From: Flexicrinis sp001567485
GTDB lineage: Bacteria; Chloroflexota; Anaerolineae; Aggregatilineales; Phototrophicaceae
Length of the DNA stretch: 43,173 nucleotides
Direction of reading: 5' to 3'
NCBI GenBank assembly: GCA_030263635.1
Contig: SZPI01000049.1
Span: 1 to 43,173 of the forward strand
Shown here: positions 16,420 through 24,822 of the stretch, piece after piece
Position numbering within the stretch: position 1 is the first letter of the stretch
How the letters are laid out: each line of letters starts with the position of its first letter
Position numbers and translations under genes: made by a program
The notes under the pieces: model-generated
The model's database searches: none
What the model saw: only the letters and a program-made list of their open reading frames with translations
What the model was told of the DNA's origin: nothing

Positions 16420-18384
16420 CTACTCCTGCGGAGGCTGCGTGTCGAACAGCGCCGGCGTCTGCGCGTTCTGCTGACCGGTCAGGTTGGTCATCAACTGCTC
16501 GAACGTGCTGCGGTCGAGCGTCTCGTGTTCGATCAGCGCGTCGGCCAGCGTGTCCAGCTTTTCGCGGCTTTCGGACAGGATCGTCTTGGCACGGTCGTAG
16601 CAGCGCTGCAAAATGCTGCGCACCTCGTTGTCGATCTCCTCGGCGTAGTGCTCGCTGTACTCGCGCATCTCGCTCAGCTCGCGGCCGAGGAAGATGTTGC
16701 CGCTGCTGCTGTCGTAGCTGCGCGGCCCAAGCAGTTCGCTCATGCCGAACTTGGTGACCATCGCGCGGGCGATGCGCGTCGCCTGCTGAATGTCGCTGCT
16801 GGCGCCGGTCGTGAGCTGGTTGAACACGATCTCCTCGGCGGCGCGCCCGCCCATCGCCGCAACGATGTCGTCCTCGAACTCCTCGCGGCTCTTGAGCATG
16901 GAATCGCTTTCAGGCAGGCTCATCACATAGCCGCCGGCGCGCCCGCGCGGCACGATGGTGATCTTATGCACCGGATCGGCGTATTCGAGGACGTGCTGCA
17001 AAATGGCGTGGCCGGCCTCGTGATAGGCGATCTTCTTCTTCTCCGCCTCGCTGATGACGCGCGTCTTGCGCTCCGGCCCCATGATGACGCGCTCCATCGC
17101 CTCTTGAAGCTCGGACATGCCGATGTTCTTCAGGTTGCGGCGGGCGGCGAGGATGGCGGCCTCGTTGATCAGATTTTCGAGGTCGGCGCCGCTGAATCCG
17201 GGCGTGATCTTGGCAATCGCTTCGAGATCGACGCTCTGCGCCAGCGGCTTGCCCTTAGCATGCACTTTAAGGATGTCGAGGCGGCCCTTGACGTCCGGGT
17301 TGTCCATCACGACCTTGCGGTCGAACCGGCCGGGGCGCAGCAGCGCGGGATCGAGGATGTCGGGCCGGTTGGTCGAGGCCAGCACGATGACGTTGGTGCC
17401 GGTCTCGAAGCCGTCCATCTCGACCAGAATTTGGTTCAGGGTCTGTTCGCGCTCGTCATGGCCGCCACCTAAGCCGGCCCCGCGATGGCGGCCGACCGCG
17501 TCGATCTCATCCACGAACACGATGGCGGGCGCTTCGGCTTTGGCGCGGTCGAACAGGTCGCGCACGCGGCTCGCGCCGACGCCGACGAACATCTCGACGA
17601 ACTCCGAGCCGCTAATGCTGAAGAACGGCACGCCGGCCTCACCGGCCACGGCGCGCGCCATCAGCGTTTTGCCCGTCCCCGGCGGCCCGACCATCAACAC
17701 GCCCTTCGGCACGCGCGCGCCGAGACGGATAAACTTGTCCGGCTCTTTGAGGAACTCGACGACTTCCTTGAGTTCTTCCTTCGCCTCTTCCGCGCCCGCG
17801 ACATCGGCGAACGTGACCTGCGGACGCTCGACGTCGCGGTTGACGCGCGCCCGGCTGCGGCCAAAGCTCATCGCCTGATCCTGACCGACGCGCACCGAAC
17901 GCATCATGCGCCACAACAGCCACACGATCAGCAGAGTCGGAACGATGGCGATGGCGAGATTGAGGATCACGCTCGACGTGTTGTCGCTGGGGATGGCGCT
18001 GATCTCGTCAATCGAGCGCCACTGTTCCTCGGTCACGCCCAAATCGTACATCTCTTCGCGCAGGTTGATCAGCGGCTCTTTGAAGGTACGAAGCGGCTGA
18101 TTGCGGCCTTCGAGATGCACGACGACGTCGCCATTGTCGCTGGTGATCAACCGCGCGACACGCCCCTGCTGGATGTAATGCGCCAGCTCGTTGTACGTCA
18201 GCAGATCACCCCCTCCGCCGACGCCGCGATTGTTGGCGAGCATCAGCAGGAAGAGCAGCAGCACGAACGCCCCCACTGCCAGCCAAATGCGCTGAGCATT
18301 CCCAAAGGGTGAGGGAGGCGGCGTGGTCTTGGGATCTTTTTTGTCGCCTCCCCGCTGAGGAGGCTCCGGCGGCCTGTTATTCAC
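16420..18384 (-). CDS. ftsH: ATP-dependent zinc metalloprotease FtsH
   Basis: A 654-residue membrane AAA+ protease of normal family length. A cytosolic proline-rich N-terminus is followed by a first membrane segment (about 32-50), a short external domain, a second membrane segment (about 137-158), and an AAA domain with Walker A GPPGTGKT (233-240), Walker B VFVDEID (about 288-294) and the second region of homology around RPGRFDRK. The peptidase domain has HEAGH (455-459) and the third zinc ligand at about Asp531 (GASSDIQQ). It degrades misassembled membrane proteins and short-lived regulators. GTG start with GGAG 7 bases upstream. A promoter is proposed at 18418. Confidence 0.97.
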   Translation of the reverse strand: MNNRPPEPPQRGGDKKDPKTTPPPSPFGNAQRIWLAVGAFVLLLFLLMLANNRGVGGGGDLLTYNELAHYIQQGRVARLITSDNGDVVVHLEGRNQPLRTFKEPLINLREEMYDLGVTEEQWRSIDEISAIPSDNTSSVILNLAIAIVPTLLIVWLLWRMMRSVRVGQDQAMSFGRSRARVNRDVERPQVTFADVAGAEEAKEELKEVVEFLKEPDKFIRLGARVPKGVLMVGPPGTGKTLMARAVAGEAGVPFFSISGSEFVEMFVGVGASRVRDLFDRAKAEAPAIVFVDEIDAVGRHRGAGLGGGHDEREQTLNQILVEMDGFETGTNVIVLASTNRPDILDPALLRPGRFDRKVVMDNPDVKGRLDILKVHAKGKPLAQSVDLEAIAKITPGFSGADLENLINEAAILAARRNLKNIGMSELQEAMERVIMGPERKTRVISEAEKKKIAYHEAGHAILQHVLEYADPVHKITIVPRGRAGGYVMSLPESDSMLKSREEFEDDIVAAMGGRAAEEIVFNQLTTGASSDIQQATRIARAMVTKFGMSELLGPRSYDSSSGNIFLGRELSEMREYSEHYAEEIDNEVRSILQRCYDRAKTILSESREKLDTLADALIEHETLDRSTFEQLMTNLTGQQNAQTPALFDTQPPQE

Positions 18385-18417
18385 ACACTACTCCGAGAAC
18401 CTATTGCTTCACGTCAC

Positions 18418-18423
18418 ATTATA
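18418..18423 (-). promoter_or_regulatory. -10 element of the ftsH promoter
   Basis: A perfect TATAAT reading leftward, 34 bases before the GTG start codon of ftsH. No good -35 is seen at 16-18 bases (CTCTAT at 17), so it may depend on an activator or an alternative sigma factor. Confidence 0.45.
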
Positions 18424-18534
18424 CCGAAAGTGTGTTCGATATAGAGAGACCGGTGCGTGAACGGCGGTATTTCTCTCACCGGGCGCTAGTCATGACGCGG
18501 CCCGGCACAACCGGCAGGGGGCGCGCGGCCGCCG

Positions 18535-20736
18535 CTACTCGGTCAGGAAATGCAGCAGGCCGCCGTAACGCTGAGTCACGCGGTTGTTGTTGACGGCCAT
18601 GTAGACCGCCTGCTTGTCACCGACCAGCACGACGGCTTGCTTGGCGCGCGTGATCGCCGTATACAGCAGGTTGCGCTGCAGCATCATGTAGTGCTGCTTG
18701 ACGACCGGCATCACGACAATCGGATATTCTGACCCCTGACTTTTGTGCGTGCTGATACAGTACGCCAGCGTCAGTTCCTCAATGACCTCGTTGAACTCGT
18801 ACACGATGTAGCGGCCATCGACCACGACCTCCATCGTGCTTTCCTCGAAGTCGAACCCACTGATGCGCCCGATGTCGCCGTTGTAGACGTCCTTTTCGTA
18901 GTTGTTGCGCGTCTGCATCACCTTGTCGCCGGTGCGATAGATACGGTCGCCGAAGCGCTTGTGCGCCAGCGCGGGATTGCCGTTGAGCGCCTTTTGCAGC
19001 ACGAGGTTGAGCGAGTCAACACCGGCCGGCCCGCGGTACATCGGCGCGATCACCTGCACGGTTTCGAGCGGGTCGACGCCGAACTTGGCCGGCACACGGT
19101 TGATGACGACGTCCACCAGCAGTTCCGCGGCGGCGGTGGCGTCGGTGTTGACGAAGAAGAAGAAGTCGCTGGAACGGTTGTCCATGAACGGCGCGTCACC
19201 GTTGTTGATGCGGTGCGCGTTCAGGACGATGTGACTGCCCTCGTCCTGCCGGAAGATCACCTCCAGCCGCGTGACGTGGGCAAGGCCGCTTTCGATCATA
19301 TCACGCAGGACATTGCCGGGGCCGACGCTGGGAAGCTGGTCGATGTCGCCCACCAGCAGCAGGTGCGCCTCAGGCTTGAGCGCGCGGGTGAGCGCATGTA
19401 GAAGCTGAACGTCCAGCATCGACGCTTCGTCGACGATCACGAAGTCGGCGTCCAGCGGCGCGCTCTCGTCATACGTGAAGCCGTCTCCGCCGTATCCCAG
19501 CAGACGGTGAACGGTATACGCCTGCCGGCCGGTCGCTTCGCTCAAGCGTTTGGCGGCGCGCCCGGTGGGTGAGGCCAACGCGACCTCAAACTCGCCTTCG
19601 TCCAGCGCCTCCAGCACCATCTTGAGCGTGGTGGTCTTGCCGGTGCCGGGGCCGCCGGTCAGCACGCTGAGCTTGGACGTCAGCGCGGCGGTCACTGCGC
19701 CTTTTTGCTGGTCGCTCAGGCCGATATGATCGCGGGCGCTCAGCTTCTTGAGCAGTTTGTCCCAGTCGGTCTTTTTGTGCTTGAGCTGAATCGGTGAGGT
19801 CGTCTTATTCACGGCGCGCAGTTGTTTGGCCGCTTTGGTCTCGGCGGTATGAAAGCGCGGCAGGTAGATCATCTCGGTCGATACGCCGCCGATGTCGAAC
19901 GTCTCGCTGATGAGATCGCCGCGGAAGGTCTGCTCGCTGATCGCCTGCTCGACAAGGCCCTCAAGGCCGGATTCCAGCGACAGCAGTTTGAGCGCCTCTC
20001 GAGTCAAGACGTCACGCGGGGCGCACGTATGACCCTCGCCGGAAAGGTGGTTGAGCGCGTAGGCCAGCCCGGCGCGGATGCGTTCCGGCGCGTCCGGCTT
20101 AATGCCCATACTGCGCGCAAGCTGATCGGCGCGGATGAAGCCGATCCCGAACACTTCATCGGCCAGCACGTAGGGATTGCGCTTGACAGTCTCGATAGCC
20201 GCGACGCCGTAATGGTCGAAAATCCGCTTTGCCATCTTGGTCGATACGCCGAACTCTTGCAGGAAGATCATCGTCTGGCGCACGCCGGCGTTCTCGGCCC
20301 ACGCCTTCGCCAGCTTATCAGCAAGGCTTGGCTTCAAGCCGCGGACTTCGCGCAGGCGGTCGGGATCGGCGTTGAGAATGGTGATGGTGTCCTCGCCGAA
20401 GTGCTTGACGATCTTGTCGGCGGTGGCCTCGCCGATGCCTCTCACAATGCCGCTGGCAAGGTAGCGCCGGATGCCGTCGAGGCTGCGCGGCTGGCTGGGC
20501 GAGAACGTCTCGGCGCGGAACTGCTTGCCGTACTTGGCGTCCTCGATCCATGAGCCGGTGAACTCGACCGGCTCGCCGGGGGCCAGCTCTGGCAGTGTGC
20601 CGATGACCGTCACGGTGCCGTCGCGGGCGGTCGCGCCCGGCTGTTTTTGATCGGGCCTGATCTTCACCACGCTGTAACCGTTGGCGGGATTGTAGAACGT
20701 GGTGCGCTCCACCACCCCGGTCAGCGAATCGCTCAT
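18535..20736 (-). CDS. recD2: RecD2-type ATP-dependent DNA helicase
   Basis: A 733-residue superfamily 1B helicase with the long N-terminal extension typical of RecD2 and absent from RecBCD-type RecD. An OB-like N-terminus (TGVVERTTFYNPANGYSVVK) is followed by helix-hairpin-helix repeats (about residues 85-190), then the motor with Walker A TGGPGTGKTTT (about 360), Walker B IVDEASMLD and the C-terminal motif AYCISTHKSQGSEYP. RecD2 unwinds DNA 5' to 3' and works in repair and replication-fork protection independently of RecBC. The ATG at 20734-20736 is chosen because the protein then opens with the conserved SDSLTGVVE. The longer GTG start at 20775 has no ribosome-binding site. Confidence 0.93.
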   Translation of the reverse strand: MSDSLTGVVERTTFYNPANGYSVVKIRPDQKQPGATARDGTVTVIGTLPELAPGEPVEFTGSWIEDAKYGKQFRAETFSPSQPRSLDGIRRYLASGIVRGIGEATADKIVKHFGEDTITILNADPDRLREVRGLKPSLADKLAKAWAENAGVRQTMIFLQEFGVSTKMAKRIFDHYGVAAIETVKRNPYVLADEVFGIGFIRADQLARSMGIKPDAPERIRAGLAYALNHLSGEGHTCAPRDVLTREALKLLSLESGLEGLVEQAISEQTFRGDLISETFDIGGVSTEMIYLPRFHTAETKAAKQLRAVNKTTSPIQLKHKKTDWDKLLKKLSARDHIGLSDQQKGAVTAALTSKLSVLTGGPGTGKTTTLKMVLEALDEGEFEVALASPTGRAAKRLSEATGRQAYTVHRLLGYGGDGFTYDESAPLDADFVIVDEASMLDVQLLHALTRALKPEAHLLLVGDIDQLPSVGPGNVLRDMIESGLAHVTRLEVIFRQDEGSHIVLNAHRINNGDAPFMDNRSSDFFFFVNTDATAAAELLVDVVINRVPAKFGVDPLETVQVIAPMYRGPAGVDSLNLVLQKALNGNPALAHKRFGDRIYRTGDKVMQTRNNYEKDVYNGDIGRISGFDFEESTMEVVVDGRYIVYEFNEVIEELTLAYCISTHKSQGSEYPIVVMPVVKQHYMMLQRNLLYTAITRAKQAVVLVGDKQAVYMAVNNNRVTQRYGGLLHFLTE

Positions 20737-20983
20737 GCTGCTGCCTGCTCCACCCTCGACGCGTATCTGTATCACGGCGGAAGTTCACACTTCTGCGCCG
20801 CATTGCCTGCGATTCCACGCCGCCAGCGGCTTGAGATCGCAGAAAGGGGAATCCAGAGGGCGAACCCCCTTTGGAAAAGTCCTTCAACGCTATTTTATCA
20901 GCCGATGGGCGATTGTGCGCCGGTGGGTGGTTGGTCAATCGCGGGTTAATTGGCACTACAGTTTACGGTTGAGCGCGGGAATA

Positions 20984-21736
20984 ATGATTGCTATGGACGC
21001 AACAACGGCAGACACGGCGCCTGAATCGGCGCGATTGAAAGAATTTGCGGCAGGGTTGATCGCGGTGGCTCCGATGGTTGCTGGCGCGGCGCCGTTCGGC
21101 CTGATCTTCGGCGCGTTCGCGATCAGTGTCGGCTTGTCGCCGCTGGCGGTGATCGGCATGTCGCTGTTCGTCTTTGCCGGTTCGTCGCAGTTCATCGGCG
21201 CGACGCTGTGGGGACAGGGCGCGGCGCCTTTGCTCATCATCGTCACCACGTTGATCGTCAACGCGCGTCATGCGCTGTACAGCGCCTCGCTCGCGTCGTA
21301 CCTTAAACACCTGCCCCAGCGCTGGCTGATCCCGCTTGCGCACATGCTGACCGACGAAGCCTACGCCATCACGATCACCCGTTTCGAGCGCGCCGCCGAA
21401 CGCACCGAAAACATTCACTGGTTTATGTTCGGCGCCGAAATGGGCCTGTTCGTCGCGTGGCAGACCGTGACCGTGATCGGCATCGCTGCCGGTCAGGCGT
21501 TGATGGCTGGCGGCGGGCTGGGCCTCGACTTCGCGATGAGCGTGACGTTCATCGGCATGATCGTCCCGATGCTGCGCTCACGCCCGATGGTCGCCTGCGC
21601 GATCACCGGCGGGACGCTCGGCCTGCTGCTCAATGGGCTGCCCAACAAACTCGGCCTGCTGATCGCGGCGTTCGCTGCGATTGCAGTCGGCTATGTGCTT
21701 GAGACGGCGCGCGGCAAGTCGCAGGTATCGGCATGA
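20984..21736 (+). CDS. azlC: AzlC family branched-chain amino acid exporter subunit
   Basis: A 250-residue membrane protein with several hydrophobic segments and the AzlC family region GLIAVAPMVAGAAPFGLIFG, then VFAGSSQFIGATLWGQGAAP. With AzlD it forms a two-component exporter of branched-chain amino acids or analogues. The ATG at 20984 has only a weak GGGA upstream, and a second ATG three codons on is possible. The gene overlaps azlD by four bases (ATGA). Confidence 0.9.
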   Translation: MIAMDATTADTAPESARLKEFAAGLIAVAPMVAGAAPFGLIFGAFAISVGLSPLAVIGMSLFVFAGSSQFIGATLWGQGAAPLLIIVTTLIVNARHALYSASLASYLKHLPQRWLIPLAHMLTDEAYAITITRFERAAERTENIHWFMFGAEMGLFVAWQTVTVIGIAAGQALMAGGGLGLDFAMSVTFIGMIVPMLRSRPMVACAITGGTLGLLLNGLPNKLGLLIAAFAAIAVGYVLETARGKSQVSA

Positions 21737-22047
21737 CAGAACTGGTCACGATTCTCGGCATGGCGCTGGTGACGTTCGGCGTGCGTTACATCACGCTTGC
21801 GCTCGTTGTCCGCGCGGAGATGTCGCCGGCGATGAAGCGCGCGCTGCGTTACGTGCCGGTCGCGGTGCTGTCCGCGATCACCGTGCCGGCGGTCGCTGCG
21901 CCGCAGGGCATCGTGATCGTCACGCCGGACAACGCCTACTTGTACGCGGGGATCATCACCGCGCTGATCGCGTGGCGGACGAAGAGTCTGCTGCTGACCA
22001 TCGTGCTGGGGCTGGTCGTGTTCTTCGTGTGGGGCGCGCTGTTTTAG
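21733..22047 (+). CDS. azlD: AzlD family branched-chain amino acid exporter subunit
   Basis: A 104-residue, four-helix hydrophobic protein with the family feature FGVRYITLALVVRAEMSPAM near the start and YVPVAVLSAITVPA afterwards. It is the small partner of AzlC, translated from an ATG that overlaps the azlC stop. The length is normal for the family. The gene ends about 25 bp before the repeat block at 22070. Confidence 0.9.
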   Translation: MTELVTILGMALVTFGVRYITLALVVRAEMSPAMKRALRYVPVAVLSAITVPAVAAPQGIVIVTPDNAYLYAGIITALIAWRTKSLLLTIVLGLVVFFVWGALF

Positions 22048-22622
22048 CAGGTCGGTTGGAGAAGCCCTCAGCCCTGAACCCTCACCCCCGGCCCGTGAAC
22101 CCTCACCCCCAGCCCCTCTCCCACAAGGGGGAGAGGGGAGAACGAAGTGTGCGTGGGAGTGGGGGGCGGCGGGGCGGCTCTATAAGGCCCCTTTGTGTGC
22201 TCGAATGCTCTAGGTCTGATCGGGTCTTTTGTGGCTCACTCCGTCGCCGAGCCAATCCATTCCCGCCGTCCAAACAGCCTCTTTAGTAGGCTTTGAACGT
22301 ATTAGCCGTGCGCGTTTTGTTCTTCCCTCAGCACTCATCACTTGACACTCAGCACTCGGAGAAGCCCTCTCTGTGATCTCCCCGTTCTCTGTGGACTCTG
22401 TGCCCGCTTTTTGCCCTTCCCTCACGACTCATCACTTGGCACTCGGCACTCGGAGAAGCCCTCACCCCCGGCCCCTCTCCCACAAGGGGGAGAGGGGAGA
22501 AGGACGTGCGTGGGAGTGGGGGGCGCGAGGCGAGTGAGCGGGCGGGGCGGCTCTACGAATCTCTCTTTGTGTCCTCTGTGTTCTTTGTGGTTCAGTCGGT
22601 TTACCCTTCCCTCAGCGCTGCC
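22048..22622. repeat. Composite dispersed repeat block (middle, inverted copies)
   Basis: No gene is visible in these 575 bp between the convergent azlD and exporter genes. They contain two inverted copies of the C-rich palindrome (22113-22138 and 22472-22497, loop variant CACAAGG), each flanked by CCCTCACCCCC. They also hold inverted GAGTGCCAAGTGATGAGT-type stretches (22330-22362 and 22420-22452) and inverted CACAGAG-type stretches (22380-22400 and 22565-22595). The last module runs into the ABC gene, whose stop at 22623 lies beside CCCTCAGCGCTG. The module order is the reverse complement of the blocks at 1-288 and 42470-43010. The palindromes could also act as a bidirectional terminator here. 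Confidence 0.85.
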
Positions 22623-24620
22623 TCAGTCGGCGGCGGCGGGTTCGTCGGCCTCGTGGCGGAACTGACTCATGTACAGCTCGTAGTACGCGCCGCGCTGTTC
22701 GAGCAGGCTGTCGTGCGTGCCGCGCTCGACAATATCTCCGTCTTTGAGCACCAACAGCAGATCAGCGTTGCGTATCGTGCTCAGCCGGTGCGCGATCACG
22801 AAGCTGGTGCGCCCTGCGAGCAGCTGTTCGAACGCACGCTGAATGATGCGCTCGGTGCGCGTATCCACGCTTGATGTCGCCTCGTCGAGGATCAGCAGGC
22901 GCGGGTTCATCAACGCCACGCGCGCAATCGCGATCAGCTGGCGCTGGCCCTGACTCAACCCGCTGCCACGCTCGCCCAAGACCGTCTGATACCCGTCCGG
23001 CAGCTTCTCGATGAACGTGTCGGCGGCGACCAGCTTGGCGGCCGCGATCACCTCGTCGTCGCTGGCATCCACCCGGCCATAGCGGATGTTGTTCATCACC
23101 GTGTCGCTGAACAGGAACGTGTCTTGCAGCACGATGCCGATCTGTGAGCGCAGGCTGGCGATGGTGACGTCGCGCACGTCGTGGCCATCGATCGACACCG
23201 CGCCGCCGGTCACGTCATAGAAGCGCGGCAGCAGGTTGATGATGGTGGTCTTGCCCGCGCCGGTCGGCCCGACGATGGCGATCATCTGCCCCGGCTCTGC
23301 ATGAAAGCTGACATCCTTCAACACCGGCACGCCGCGCTCGTATTCGGCGCTGACGTCGTCAAACGTGACCCGGCCCTCGATCGGCGGCAGGTCTTTGGCG
23401 TCCGGCTTGTCGGTGATGTCCGCCTTCTCGTCCAGCAGGCCGAAGATGCGCTCTCCGCCGGCGATGGCGTTCTGGATGTTCGTCCACAACAGCGCGATCT
23501 GCTGGATCGGCTGAGTCAAGCGCTGGACGTACTGGATATAGGTGATGATGAGGCCGAGCGTCACGACACTGCCGATTCCGAGCAGCGGCGCATTCTGCAG
23601 CATCGACAGGCCGCCGGCCACGACGACGATAGTCAGTGCCAGATAGCCGAGGGCTTCGAGCATCGGCGTCATCGCGGTGGTGAAGGTCGCGGCGCGGACG
23701 TTAGCGTCGCGGTTGGCGGCGTTCGACTCCTGAAATTCGAGGATCGTCTCGTTCTCGCGGTTAAAGGCCTGCACCTCACGCGCGCCGGCGATGCTCTCCT
23801 GCAAGTCGGCGTTAACGTTGCCGAGCTGCTCACGGGCGCGGCGATACGCCTTGCGCGCCTGTCCGCTGAAGTAGATCGTCGTCCACACCATGACCGGCAC
23901 GACCAGCAGGCTGATCAGCGCGTAGACGAAGTTCGTTTGCAGCATGCGCAGCGCGATCCACGTCATTAGCAGCGTACTGCTGAACACTTGCAGCAGCGAG
24001 TTGCTGAACACCTGCTGAATGGTGTCGGTGTCGTTGGTGATGCGGCTCATCACGTTGCCGGCCTCGTGGCGGACGTAGTAGCCCAGCGACAGCCGGTGAA
24101 TCTGGCGGAACAGCGCCTTGCGGATGTCGCGCAGCACGTTCTGGCCGCTCCACGCCATGGCGTAGAACGACAAGCCGGTCAGCACCGCGCCGAGCACGTA
24201 CAACCCGATCAACGTCAGCACGACACTACCCACGCCGGCCAGCTTGGCGGTGTTGATCGCGCCCTGCTTGTCGGCTTCGGCGATGGTCGTGTCGGCGTTG
24301 ATGCGCGCCGCGATTGCCGCGGCATCGTCGTCCGTCCACCAGCATGTGTCGGCGGTGGCGGCCGCTGCGGCATCCTCGCCCATCACCGCGGCGGCCATTC
24401 CGGCTGTCGCCTGTGGCTGATACAGGTAGCAGTCGACGGCTTGGCCGATGAGTTCCGGCGTCGTCACCTGCGCCCATGTCGCTACCATGATGAATATCAG
24501 TACCAGCAGCAAACCCGGCCAGTACTTCCGGAAGTATCCCGCGAAGCGCGCCAGCGTCACGCCGACGTTCTGCGGCTTGGTGGTTTCCTGATCGAGCAAC
24601 CTGCGTTGCATATCGAGCAT
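22623..24620 (-). CDS. ABC exporter half-transporter, consensus-site subunit of a heterodimer
   Basis: A 665-residue half-transporter: six-helix transmembrane domain followed by one ABC ATPase domain. It has Walker A GPTGAGKTT, signature LSQGQ and a normal Walker B LLILDEATSSVD with the catalytic Glu. An unusually long external loop lies between helices 1 and 2 (about residues 62-130), Ala-rich with two cysteines (Cys64, Cys93) that could form a disulfide. Together with the subunit encoded upstream (24799-26730), whose catalytic Glu is replaced, it looks like a TM287/288- or BmrCD-type drug or lipid exporter. The ATG has GGAGG about 10 bases upstream. Confidence 0.92.
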   Translation of the reverse strand: MLDMQRRLLDQETTKPQNVGVTLARFAGYFRKYWPGLLLVLIFIMVATWAQVTTPELIGQAVDCYLYQPQATAGMAAAVMGEDAAAAATADTCWWTDDDAAAIAARINADTTIAEADKQGAINTAKLAGVGSVVLTLIGLYVLGAVLTGLSFYAMAWSGQNVLRDIRKALFRQIHRLSLGYYVRHEAGNVMSRITNDTDTIQQVFSNSLLQVFSSTLLMTWIALRMLQTNFVYALISLLVVPVMVWTTIYFSGQARKAYRRAREQLGNVNADLQESIAGAREVQAFNRENETILEFQESNAANRDANVRAATFTTAMTPMLEALGYLALTIVVVAGGLSMLQNAPLLGIGSVVTLGLIITYIQYVQRLTQPIQQIALLWTNIQNAIAGGERIFGLLDEKADITDKPDAKDLPPIEGRVTFDDVSAEYERGVPVLKDVSFHAEPGQMIAIVGPTGAGKTTIINLLPRFYDVTGGAVSIDGHDVRDVTIASLRSQIGIVLQDTFLFSDTVMNNIRYGRVDASDDEVIAAAKLVAADTFIEKLPDGYQTVLGERGSGLSQGQRQLIAIARVALMNPRLLILDEATSSVDTRTERIIQRAFEQLLAGRTSFVIAHRLSTIRNADLLLVLKDGDIVERGTHDSLLEQRGAYYELYMSQFRHEADEPAAAD

Positions 24621-24650
24621 ATCGGTCGTTCCTCCCTAGGGGGCAGGGGA

Positions 24651-24734
24651 CAGTTTTCAGGGATCAGTTTTCAGGGATCAGTTTTCAGGGATCAGTTTTC
24701 AGGGATCAGTTTTCAGGGGTCAGTTTTCAGGAGT
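24651..24734. repeat. Six-copy 14-bp tandem repeat in the exporter operon
   Basis: Six head-to-tail copies of CAGTTTTCAGGGAT; the last two differ by one or two bases (GGGGT, GGAGT). It lies in the 178-bp gap between the two exporter genes, about 30 bases upstream of the second gene's start codon. There are no spacers, so it is not a CRISPR. Copy number may vary between strains by replication slippage. Confidence 0.95.
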
Positions 24735-24764
24735 CAGCGCGAGGTACTGCTGACCGTTCTTCAC

Positions 24765-24822
24765 TAACGACTGCCCACTGACAACTGCCTACTGACAACT
24801 ACCCACTGACAACTGCCCACTG
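24765..24822. repeat. CTGACAACTG-type degenerate repeat
   Basis: Four degenerate units of the form CCCACTGACAACTG. The CTGACAACTG word is shared with the repeat at 2385-2545. The TAG stop codon of the upstream exporter gene (24799-24801) and its last residues (EQWAVVSG) are encoded by the repeat. Confidence 0.8.

Noticed and set aside
24651..24734. Possible CRISPR from regularly repeated 14-mers
   Set aside because: The units are head-to-tail with no spacers, so it is a simple tandem repeat.
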